Source: Caulobacter segnis
GTDB taxonomy: Bacteria; Pseudomonadota; Alphaproteobacteria; Caulobacterales; Caulobacteraceae
Length of the DNA stretch: 64,000 bases
Assembly: GCF_019931575.1 (NCBI RefSeq)
Contig: NZ_CP082923.1
Span: 1,736,001-1,800,000 of the forward strand
Direction of reading: 5' to 3'
The notes under the pieces are model-generated. The model was not told the DNA's origin and made no database searches. It was given only the letters and a program-made list of their open reading frames with translations. A program made the position numbers and the translations under genes. Within the stretch, counting starts at the first letter, position 1. The number at the start of each line of letters is the position of its first letter. This document shows positions 18,778 through 25,746 of this stretch, piece after piece.

Positions 18778-20133
18778 ATGGCCTCGGCCGCCGAACAACT
18801 CGCAGCCAACATGAATTTCGCGTCGTTCCAAAAGGCGACCGAACTTCACAAGCGTATCTGGTTCACGATCATCGCCTTGGTCGTCTACCGCCTTGGCACC
18901 TACGTTCCGATCCCTGGCGTCGATCCGGCCGCGTTCTCGCGCCTGTTCAGCGGCAGCGCCGAGGGCATCCTCGGCATGTTCAACACGTTCTCGGGCGGCG
19001 CCGTGCAGCGCATGGCCATCTTCTCGCTGAACGTGATGCCCTACATCAGCGCCTCGATCATCGTGCAGCTGATGGGCACGGTGTATCCGCCGTGGGAAAA
19101 GCTGAAGAAGGAAGGCGGGGAGGCGGGTCGCAAGACGCTCAACCAGTACACCCGCTACCTAGCCGTGGTGCTGGCCGTCGTGCAGTCGGCCTCGATCGCC
19201 ATGGGCCTGCAGGCCCAGCCCGGCATTGTCGCCGGCGGCGTGGGCCCGGCCTTCTTCGTCGTCTCGACCGTCGTCACCCTGACCGGCGGCACCCTGTTCC
19301 TGATGTGGCTGGGCGAGCAGATCACCAGCCGCGGCGTCGGCAACGGCGTCAGCTTGATCATCTTCGCCGGCATCGTGGCCCACCTGCCGATCAGCCTGGG
19401 CCAGCTGCTGGTCCAGGCCCAGACCTCGGGCAACTACACCCCGCTGTTCCTGATCCTGATCGGCGCCGTGGGCGCCATCCTGGCCATCGTCTTCATGGAG
19501 CGCTCGCAGCGCCGCCTGCTGGTCCACTATCCCAAGCGCCAGCAGGGCAACCGCATGATCGGCGGCGAGAGCTCGTTCATGCCGCTGAAGATCAACACCT
19601 CGGGCGTCATCCCGCCGATCTTCGCCTCCAGCCTGCTGCTGCTGCCGACGACGGCCCTGCAGTTCGTGCAGACCGCCAACCTGCCGGCGTGGGCCTCGTG
19701 GCTGCCGGGCGTGGTCGGCGCGCTGCAGCACGGCCATCCGGCGTTCCTGATCTTCTACGCCCTGCTGATCATCTTCTTCTCGTTCTTCTACACCTCGGTC
19801 GTGTTCAACCCCGAGGAGACGGCCGAGAACCTGCGCAAGTACGGCGGCTTCCTGCCGGGCATCCGCCCGGGCAAGCGCACCGCCGAGTACCTGGACTACG
19901 TGCTGACCCGCCTGACCGTGATCGGCGCGGCCTACATCACCGCCGTCTGCGTCGCGCCGGAACTGGTGATGATGGCGATCAAGTCGAACCAGTTCGCCCT
20001 GGGCGGCACCTCGATCCTGATCGTCGTGACGGTGACCATGGACACCGTGGCGCAGATCCAGTCGCACCTCCTGGCCCACCAGTACGAGGGCCTGATCAAG
20101 AAGTCGAAGCTGCGCGGCGGCCGTAACCGCTAA
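18778..20133 (+). CDS. secY: Preprotein translocase subunit SecY
   Basis: 451 residues with about ten membrane segments. Typical SecY blocks are visible: RLGTYVPIPGVD, FSGGAVQRMAIFSLNVMPYI, MWLGEQITSRGVGNGVSLII, LPGIRPGKRTAEYLD, VTMDTVAQIQSHLLAHQYEG. It forms the SecYEG channel in the inner membrane. The ATG at 18778 gives the normal N-terminus; a longer overlapping frame is a shadow. Confidence 0.98.
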   Translation: MASAAEQLAANMNFASFQKATELHKRIWFTIIALVVYRLGTYVPIPGVDPAAFSRLFSGSAEGILGMFNTFSGGAVQRMAIFSLNVMPYISASIIVQLMGTVYPPWEKLKKEGGEAGRKTLNQYTRYLAVVLAVVQSASIAMGLQAQPGIVAGGVGPAFFVVSTVVTLTGGTLFLMWLGEQITSRGVGNGVSLIIFAGIVAHLPISLGQLLVQAQTSGNYTPLFLILIGAVGAILAIVFMERSQRRLLVHYPKRQQGNRMIGGESSFMPLKINTSGVIPPIFASSLLLLPTTALQFVQTANLPAWASWLPGVVGALQHGHPAFLIFYALLIIFFSFFYTSVVFNPEETAENLRKYGGFLPGIRPGKRTAEYLDYVLTRLTVIGAAYITAVCVAPELVMMAIKSNQFALGGTSILIVVTVTMDTVAQIQSHLLAHQYEGLIKKSKLRGGRNR

Positions 20134-20160
20134 GCCGGGCTTCAATTTAATTAGAAGCGT

Positions 20161-20200
20161 CGGAAGCCGGTTTGTCACAAAACCGGCTTCCGTTTTTATT
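20161..20200 (+). terminator. Intrinsic terminator after secY
   Basis: CGGAAGCCGGTTT (20161-20173) pairs perfectly with AAACCGGCTTCCG (20180-20192), 13 bp, followed by TTTTTATT. It separates secY from adk. Confidence 0.93.
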
Positions 20201-20267
20201 CCCGGGGCTCTAGGTCTGCTCCGGGAGATAGCCGGGCGCAGACTCGGTGACGCGCGAAGGGGCTTTC

Positions 20268-20837
20268 ATGAACTTGATCCTGTTCGGTCCGCCGGCGGCG
20301 GGGAAGGGCACCCAGGCCAAGCGCCTGGTCACCGAGCGTGGCATGGTCCAGCTGTCGACCGGCGACATGCTGCGCGCCGCCATCGCCTCGGGCTCGGAAC
20401 TGGGCCGGCGCGTCAAGGGCGTGCTGGATCGCGGCGAGCTGGTGACCGACGAGATCGTCATCGCCCTGATCGAGGAGCGCCTGCCCGAGGCCGAAGCGGC
20501 CGGCGGCGCGATCTTCGACGGTTTCCCGCGGACGGTCGCCCAGGCGCAGGCCCTGGATAAGATGTTGGCGGCCCGGGGACAGAAGATCGACTCCGTTCTC
20601 CGACTCAAGGTAGACGAGCCGGCCCTGATCGAACGGATCAAGAAGCGGTTCGAAGAGCAGGGACGGCCCGACGACAATCCCGAAGTGTTCGTGACCCGGT
20701 TGGCCGCCTACAATGCCCAGACCGCGCCGCTGCTGCCCTACTACGAAGGGCAGGGGAAGCTGACGGAGCTGGATGGAATGGGTTCGGTCGAAGCCGTCGC
20801 CAATTCCATCGACGAAGCTCTGAGCGTCGTCGCTTAA
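20268..20837 (+). CDS. adk: Adenylate kinase (short form)
   Basis: 189 residues from ATG 20268 (MNLILFGPPAAGKGTQAKRL, P-loop GPPAAGKG). AMP-site STGDMLRAAIASGSELG and FDGFPRTVAQAQAL are present. The LID is the short type without zinc cysteines, hence the length below the 214 residues of E. coli. It catalyses ATP + AMP = 2 ADP. An in-frame ATG-equivalent 21 bases upstream would precede the P-loop strand with odd residues and was rejected. Confidence 0.97.
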   Translation: MNLILFGPPAAGKGTQAKRLVTERGMVQLSTGDMLRAAIASGSELGRRVKGVLDRGELVTDEIVIALIEERLPEAEAAGGAIFDGFPRTVAQAQALDKMLAARGQKIDSVLRLKVDEPALIERIKKRFEEQGRPDDNPEVFVTRLAAYNAQTAPLLPYYEGQGKLTELDGMGSVEAVANSIDEALSVVA

Positions 20838-20877
20838 GAAAAGCCCGAATTCACTGGAACCCCGGTGGATTCAGTTG

Positions 20878-20905
20878 TTGACGGAAGCGAAACGATCCCT
20901 ATAAC
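20878..20905 (+). promoter_or_regulatory. Promoter of the rpsM-rpsK-rpoA-rplQ operon
   Basis: TTGACG (20878-20883), a 16-base spacer and TATAAC (20900-20905): the best match to a sigma-70-type housekeeping promoter in the window. It lies 40 bases after the adk stop and about 100 upstream of rpsM. Confidence 0.75.
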
Positions 20906-20935
20906 GGGGCGCTTCCGCGAAAGGGCGCGATCCGT

Positions 20936-20973
20936 GCGCGCCGGTTTTGGTCTTCGGACCGAGCCGGGCGCGC
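20936..20973 (+). promoter_or_regulatory. Long UUCG-capped hairpin in the rpsM (alpha operon) leader
   Basis: The stem closes on GGTC-TTCG-GACC (20949-20960). It continues through T.G/T-A pairs, then CCGG/CCGG and GCGCG/CGCGC, about 16 pairs with two single-base bulges. It begins about 25 bases after the predicted transcription start and ends 40 bases before the rpsM GTG. The E. coli alpha operon leader is an S4-binding pseudoknot; the position suggests an equivalent regulator here, but the shape differs. Confidence 0.5.
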
Positions 20974-21012
20974 CGTTCGCGTCTTTAGTGCGTGACTAGG
21001 AGAACATTAGAC

Positions 21013-21381
21013 GTGGCCCGTATCGCAGGCGTCAACATCCCGACGAACAAGCGCGTTCTGATCGCGCTTCAGTACATTCACGGCATCGGCCAAAAGTCCG
21101 CGCGTGAAATCATCACGAAGGTGGGCATCGAGGATGCGCGTCGGGTCAATCAACTGACCGACGCCGAAGTCCTGCAGATCCGCGAAACGATCGACCGCGA
21201 CTACACCGTCGAGGGCGATCTGCGCCGCGAGAACTCGATGAACATCAAGCGTCTGATGGACCTGGCCTGCTACCGCGGCCTGCGTCACCGCAAGGGCCTG
21301 CCGGTCCGCGGTCAGCGCACCCACACGAACGCTCGTACCCGCAAGGGTCCGGCCAAGCCGATCGCCGGCAAGAAGAAGTAA
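21013..21381 (+). CDS. rpsM: 30S ribosomal protein S13
   Basis: 122 residues from GTG 21013 ([53 protein letters not shown]). The GTG is chosen because it gives the universal S13 N-terminus and is preceded by TAGGAG at the right distance; the upstream in-frame ATG-like codon would overlap that site. Confidence 0.97.
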   Translation: MARIAGVNIPTNKRVLIALQYIHGIGQKSAREIITKVGIEDARRVNQLTDAEVLQIRETIDRDYTVEGDLRRENSMNIKRLMDLACYRGLRHRKGLPVRGQRTHTNARTRKGPAKPIAGKKK

Positions 21382-21394
21382 GGTAGCCTGACCG

Positions 21395-21784
21395 ATGGCC
21401 AAGGAACCGGGTCGCGTTAAACGTCGCGAACGCAAGAACATCACCTCGGGCGTGGCGCACGTGAACGCCTCGTTCAACAACACCATGATCACCATCACCG
21501 ACGCCCAGGGCAACACGATCTCGTGGTCCTCGGCCGGCATGATGGGCTTCAAGGGCTCGCGCAAGTCGACCCCGTACGCCGCTCAGATGGCTGCGGAAGA
21601 CGCGGGCAAGAAGGCCGCTGAACACGGCGTCAAGACGCTGGAAGTCAACGTCTCGGGTCCTGGTTCTGGCCGTGAATCTGCCCTGCGCGCTCTGCAAGCC
21701 GCGGGCATGACCATCACGACCATCCGCGACGTCACGCCGATCCCGCACAACGGCTGCCGTCCGCCCAAGCGTCGTCGCGTCTAG
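21395..21784 (+). CDS. rpsK: 30S ribosomal protein S11
   Basis: 129 residues ([54 protein letters not shown]). It includes the conserved Asn-Gly that is prone to isoaspartate formation in S11. Confidence 0.98.
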   Translation: MAKEPGRVKRRERKNITSGVAHVNASFNNTMITITDAQGNTISWSSAGMMGFKGSRKSTPYAAQMAAEDAGKKAAEHGVKTLEVNVSGPGSGRESALRALQAAGMTITTIRDVTPIPHNGCRPPKRRRV

Positions 21785-21809
21785 TACTTTTTAGACCACT
21801 AATCTCCTT

Positions 21810-21836
21810 CGCCGGCTGCGCAAAACGCGGCCGGCG
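21810..21836 (+). promoter_or_regulatory. Hairpin between rpsK and rpoA
   Basis: CGCCGGCTGCG (21810-21820), CAAAA loop, CGCGGCCGGCG (21826-21836): 11 pairs with one G.U. No T-tract follows. It sits 25 bases before the GTG of rpoA and could set the ratio of rpoA to ribosomal protein mRNA by processing or attenuation (inference). Confidence 0.45.
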
Positions 21837-21861
21837 AGCCGCGTTCAAGGGACCCGACCAC

Positions 21862-22878
21862 GTGATCGAAAGAAACTGGAACGAGCTGATCCGTCCTGAG
21901 AAGCCGCAGATCGAAACCGGCGCCGATGCGACCCGCAAGGCCCGTATCGTCGCCGAGCCGCTCGAGCGCGGTTTCGGTGTGACGCTCGGCAACGCCCTGC
22001 GTCGCGTTCTGCTCTCGTCGCTGCAAGGCGCCGCCGTCACCGCCATCCAGATCGATGGCGTGGTGCACGAATTCTCTTCGCTCGAAGGCGTCCGCGAGGA
22101 CGTCGTCGACATCGTTCTGAATATCAAGCAACTGGCCGTTCGGATGCACGCCGAAGGCCCGAAGCGCATGACCCTGCGCGCCACGGGCCCCGGCCCGGTG
22201 ACCGCCGGTCAGATCGAAACCCCGGCCGACATCGAAATCCTGAACCCCGACCACGTGCTCTGCACGCTGGACGACGGCGCTTCGGTGCGCATGGAGTTCA
22301 CGGTCAACAACGGCAAGGGCTACGTCCCGGCCGACCGTAACCGTCCGGAAGACGCGCCGATCGGCCTGATCGCCGTCGACGCCCTGTACTCGCCGGTCAA
22401 GCGCGTCGCCTATCGCGTCGAGCCGACCCGTCAAGGCCAGTCGCTGGACTACGACAAGCTGGTCCTGGAAGTGGAAACCAACGGCGCCGTCACTCCGGTG
22501 GACGCCGTGGCCTACGCCGCCCGGATCCTGCAGGATCAACTGCAGATTTTCATCACCTTCGAGGAACCGAAGGCCAAGTCGGCCGACGAGTCCAAGCCGG
22601 AACTGCCGTTCAACCCGGCCCTGCTGAAGAAGGTCGACGAGCTGGAACTGTCGGTCCGTTCGGCCAACTGCCTGAAGAACGACAACATCGTCTACATCGG
22701 CGACCTGATCCAGAAGACCGAAGCCGAGATGCTCCGCACCCCGAACTTCGGCCGCAAGTCGCTGAACGAGATCAAGGAAGTGCTCGCCGGCATGGGTCTG
22801 CACCTCGGCATGGACGTGCCGAACTGGCCGCCGGAGAACATCGAAGACCTGGCCAAGAAGTTCGAAGACCAAATCTAA
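21862..22878 (+). CDS. rpoA: DNA-directed RNA polymerase subunit alpha
   Basis: 338 residues from GTG 21862. The N-terminal assembly domain ([38 protein letters not shown]) and the C-terminal DNA-binding domain with helix-hairpin-helix ([38 protein letters not shown]) are both complete. The extreme C-terminus is of ordinary alphaproteobacterial length. Confidence 0.99.
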   Translation: MIERNWNELIRPEKPQIETGADATRKARIVAEPLERGFGVTLGNALRRVLLSSLQGAAVTAIQIDGVVHEFSSLEGVREDVVDIVLNIKQLAVRMHAEGPKRMTLRATGPGPVTAGQIETPADIEILNPDHVLCTLDDGASVRMEFTVNNGKGYVPADRNRPEDAPIGLIAVDALYSPVKRVAYRVEPTRQGQSLDYDKLVLEVETNGAVTPVDAVAYAARILQDQLQIFITFEEPKAKSADESKPELPFNPALLKKVDELELSVRSANCLKNDNIVYIGDLIQKTEAEMLRTPNFGRKSLNEIKEVLAGMGLHLGMDVPNWPPENIEDLAKKFEDQI

Positions 22879-22904
22879 GAACCTCGAAGCCTATCGCGCT
22901 TAAT

Positions 22905-22945
22905 CCGGGCCGCTTCTCCTCTCTTCGGAAGGGAAGGCGGCCTGG
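22905..22945 (+). promoter_or_regulatory. Hairpin in the 200-base rpoA-rplQ gap
   Basis: CCGGGCCGC (22905-22913) pairs with GCGGCCTGG (22937-22945), nine pairs with one G.U, around an inner region with a TTCG loop. GGCCTTTTG follows. It is terminator-like but the T run is short and starts four bases after the stem. No gene is seen in 22879-23078. Confidence 0.4.
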
Positions 22946-23078
22946 GCCTTTTGAAGCCGCAACCGCGGTGGAGGGCCCCGGCGCTTCGCTCTGACCCGGT
23001 CGGGAAAGACCAGGATTGGTGACAATCAGGCGCTCATTCGTTTGGCGCCGCTCGGGCTGATCGCCCAGGAGATACAAA

Positions 23079-23492
23079 ATGCGTCACGGTAAGGCTCACC
23101 GTAAACTCGGCCGCACCTCGGCTCACCGCACCGCCATGTTCGCCAACATGTCGGCCTCGCTGATCAAGCACGAGCAGATCGTCACCACCCTGCCCAAGGC
23201 CAAGGAACTGCGTCCGATCGTCGAAAAGCTGGTCACCCTGGCCAAGCGCGGCGACCTGCACGCGCGTCGTCAGGCCATCAGCTCGGTTCGCGACGTCGAA
23301 CAAGTCGGCAAGCTCTTCGCGGTCCTCGGCCCGCGCTACAAGGACCGTCAGGGCGGCTACATCCGCGTCCTGAAGGCCGGCTTCCGCTACGGCGACAACG
23401 CCCCGCTGGCCGTCATCGAGTTCGTCGACCGCGACGTCTCGGAAAAGGGCAAGGACTCGGGTCCGGTCTACACGAACGAAGCCGAAGACTAA
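23079..23492 (+). CDS. rplQ: 50S ribosomal protein L17
   Basis: 137 residues ([60 protein letters not shown]). Last gene of the superoperon, closed by a perfect terminator. Confidence 0.98.
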   Translation: MRHGKAHRKLGRTSAHRTAMFANMSASLIKHEQIVTTLPKAKELRPIVEKLVTLAKRGDLHARRQAISSVRDVEQVGKLFAVLGPRYKDRQGGYIRVLKAGFRYGDNAPLAVIEFVDRDVSEKGKDSGPVYTNEAED

Positions 23493-23538
23493 GCCTGGCC
23501 GTCGCCAGACAAAAAAGTTCAGCGTATGCTGAGACGAG

Positions 23539-23569
23539 AGGCCCCGGAGCGATCCGGGGCCTTTTCGTT
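23539..23569 (+). terminator. Intrinsic terminator after rplQ
   Basis: AGGCCCCGGA (23539-23548), GCGA loop, TCCGGGGCCT (23553-23562), then TTTCGTT. Perfect 10-bp stem with a GNRA loop. The rest of the gap to 23766 shows no gene. Confidence 0.92.
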
Positions 23570-23766
23570 GGGCGGTTGAAGCGGCGCAGCCGAGGGCGAC
23601 TAACGACCCTTGGCGGACGTTTGCGATGGTCGCTACGCGACGCGATCATCCGCGCGCCAAGGCGCTCTGAATAGTCGTATCGCGACGAACGCTGGTGCGC
23701 CCATCGGGAGCCGGTGTGAGTGTCGTCATCGGCGACATCACTGCCCCGTCTCGCTGCGGACCCCGC

Positions 23767-25686
23767 CTATCGGGCCGAGAGGATTTGCCCCAGTTGGTCT
23801 GGCGTCCGCGTCAGACGCCTCAAGCGCGGATATTTCAGGCCTCCGCGATAGGCGATCTGAACGAGGCGAACCTGGCCATCGGCCTTCACGCTGAGCGCGA
23901 TCGGGGGGGAGCCCGACTTGGCGGCCGAGGCGATCGCGGCGGTTAGCATCTCCGGGGTGTAAGGCTTGCCAGCGACTTTGACGATCCGCGTTCCGGCGAT
24001 GACGCCGGCCCGGAAGAGCGGGCCGCCCCAGAGCACCTCCTTGACCACGCCGTCCCAGCCGATCTCCGCGCCCAGCGAGAAGGTCAACAGGCTGGCCTCG
24101 GCGTCCTTCTCATAGGCGGTGACATAGGCCGACGGTTGGGCCTCGAAGACCAGGCGCCAGCCCGAACGGGTCAGGCCGTCGAGCGGTGGGCGATCATGGG
24201 AGTCGAGGCGGGCGTTGAGGAAGCCGGCCCAGTCGTAGGGCGCGACCGCGTTCAAGGCGGTCACGACGTCCTCGAAGTCGTAGGTCGAAACGTTCATGTC
24301 GCCGTCGTCGACGCCGAAGAAGGCGCGGGCGAAGTCGTCCAGCGACCTGGCGCCGTTGGTGCGCTCGCGGATCAGGGTGTCGACGTCCAACCAGAGTAGC
24401 TGGCCTTCCTCGTAGTAGTCGAGCGCGCGCAGCCAGCTGGTGGAGCCGGTCCCGCCGGCCGAGTTCATGATGTAGGCGTTCGTCGTGTCCCGCAGGCTGC
24501 GCCAGCTGCGCCCTGGCGTGGCCTGGGCGTTGGCCGCGATCAGGGCCAGGCGCTGGCGCATCTGCTCGGGCGAATATAGGCCCGACCGGGTTGCCAGCGT
24601 GTCGCCGTAGTACTCGGTCAGGCCCTCGTAGACCCAGAGCAGGCTATTGCGCATCGGCGTCGTATAGTCCGGCGTCCAGAGGTCGGCCGGACGGCGGTGC
24701 TTGCCGTTCCAGGCGTGCACATACTCGTGGGCCAGGATGTCTCGACCGGTGAACACCGTGTCCCAGGCCGTGAAATAGCCCGCCGAACTGTAGCCGTTCT
24801 CGCTGGACCTCTGATGTTCGGCGCCCAGATAGCCGACCGTGGGATTCAGGCTGAGCAGAAAGTCGTAATGGTCGAAATTGCGCGCGCCGCCGAACAGCCT
24901 GTCGGCCTGCTGGACGAGGCGGCGATGGATCGCGACCTGGGCTGGGGTCGCCTTCAGATCCTTGGGCGAGTCGGCGAACACATTGAGCCGGACCGGGCGC
25001 GGCGATCCGGGATCGAGGTCGAAGCTGGCCTTGTGGCGGCCGGCGTAGACGGGCGAGTCCATCAGGGTTTCGAAGTTGGTGGCGGCAAACCGCGTGGTCC
25101 CGCCATTCGTCTCCGCGCCGTCCAGGGCGGTGGCGATGCTCCAGCCAGCTGGAACGGTCAGGGTGGGGCGGATGCGAATACGGCCGACCTCATAGCCGGC
25201 GGGATAGAGGGCGACGGCGGTCCATTTCAGCAGGACCAGGTTCGGTGTCACCGCGATGCGCACCGGACCGCCGGGCTGGGCCGTGGGCTGCTCCAGCTGG
25301 ATGGTCAAGGACCGGACGCCGGCCGGAACGTCCAGGTGGAAGGCGGTCATCTCGACCGGATCGCGCCGCCAAGCCAGGCGGCGGCCGTCGTCGGCGGTGA
25401 CCATGAAACCGCTCATCAGCACGATCTGGGCGCTGGGCGAGTGTTCCCCGGGAATCCATTTGGGCAGGGACAGCACCAAGGGGCCGGGCGTCACCGGGAT
25501 GGTCTCGGTGACCTTGAACACCTTCCGCGTCGTGTCGCTGACGTCGACCTTCAGGTCGATGACGCCGGGATAGTCGATGGCGCGCGCCGCGGGGATCGGC
25601 GGCGAGGGTGGGGCTGGCCTGGGGTCGCCCAGCGCTGAAGACGCCGACATCGCCAGGCACGCGGCCAATACTAGCTTCAGCGTCAT
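23767..25686 (-). CDS. M61-family metallopeptidase (glycyl aminopeptidase-like) with PDZ domain
   Basis: 639 residues with a signal peptide (about 1-20). The N-terminal beta domain is followed by the catalytic gluzincin domain with HEYVH (320-324) and the glutamate ligand in WVYEGLTEYYGD (E354), then a C-terminal PDZ domain (VKEVLWGGPLFRAGVIAGTR). M61 enzymes are exported aminopeptidases preferring Gly/Ala at P1. It follows the TonB receptor by 60 bases on the same strand, so it probably trims peptides taken up by that receptor. Confidence 0.9.
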   Translation of the reverse strand: MTLKLVLAACLAMSASSALGDPRPAPPSPPIPAARAIDYPGVIDLKVDVSDTTRKVFKVTETIPVTPGPLVLSLPKWIPGEHSPSAQIVLMSGFMVTADDGRRLAWRRDPVEMTAFHLDVPAGVRSLTIQLEQPTAQPGGPVRIAVTPNLVLLKWTAVALYPAGYEVGRIRIRPTLTVPAGWSIATALDGAETNGGTTRFAATNFETLMDSPVYAGRHKASFDLDPGSPRPVRLNVFADSPKDLKATPAQVAIHRRLVQQADRLFGGARNFDHYDFLLSLNPTVGYLGAEHQRSSENGYSSAGYFTAWDTVFTGRDILAHEYVHAWNGKHRRPADLWTPDYTTPMRNSLLWVYEGLTEYYGDTLATRSGLYSPEQMRQRLALIAANAQATPGRSWRSLRDTTNAYIMNSAGGTGSTSWLRALDYYEEGQLLWLDVDTLIRERTNGARSLDDFARAFFGVDDGDMNVSTYDFEDVVTALNAVAPYDWAGFLNARLDSHDRPPLDGLTRSGWRLVFEAQPSAYVTAYEKDAEASLLTFSLGAEIGWDGVVKEVLWGGPLFRAGVIAGTRIVKVAGKPYTPEMLTAAIASAAKSGSPPIALSVKADGQVRLVQIAYRGGLKYPRLRRLTRTPDQLGQILSAR

Positions 25687-25710
25687 GCGGGCGTCTCCTC
25701 GCGAGCATAG

Positions 25711-25737
25711 CGGAGCGGTCGCGACGCGACCGCTCCG
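25711..25737. repeat. Perfect 12-bp hairpin between the TonB receptor and M61 genes
   Basis: CGGAGCGGTCGC (25711-25722), GAC loop, GCGACCGCTCCG (25726-25737). It lacks a T-tract on the minus strand, so it is more likely an mRNA stabiliser or processing point that uncouples receptor and peptidase levels than a full terminator. Confidence 0.55.
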
Positions 25738-25746
25738 GTCCTGGCG

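Noticed and set aside
23493..23766. Short plus-strand frame near 23610-23894
   Set aside because: It has no ribosome-binding site or recognisable domain and runs antisense into the M61 peptidase gene; the gap appears non-coding after the terminator.
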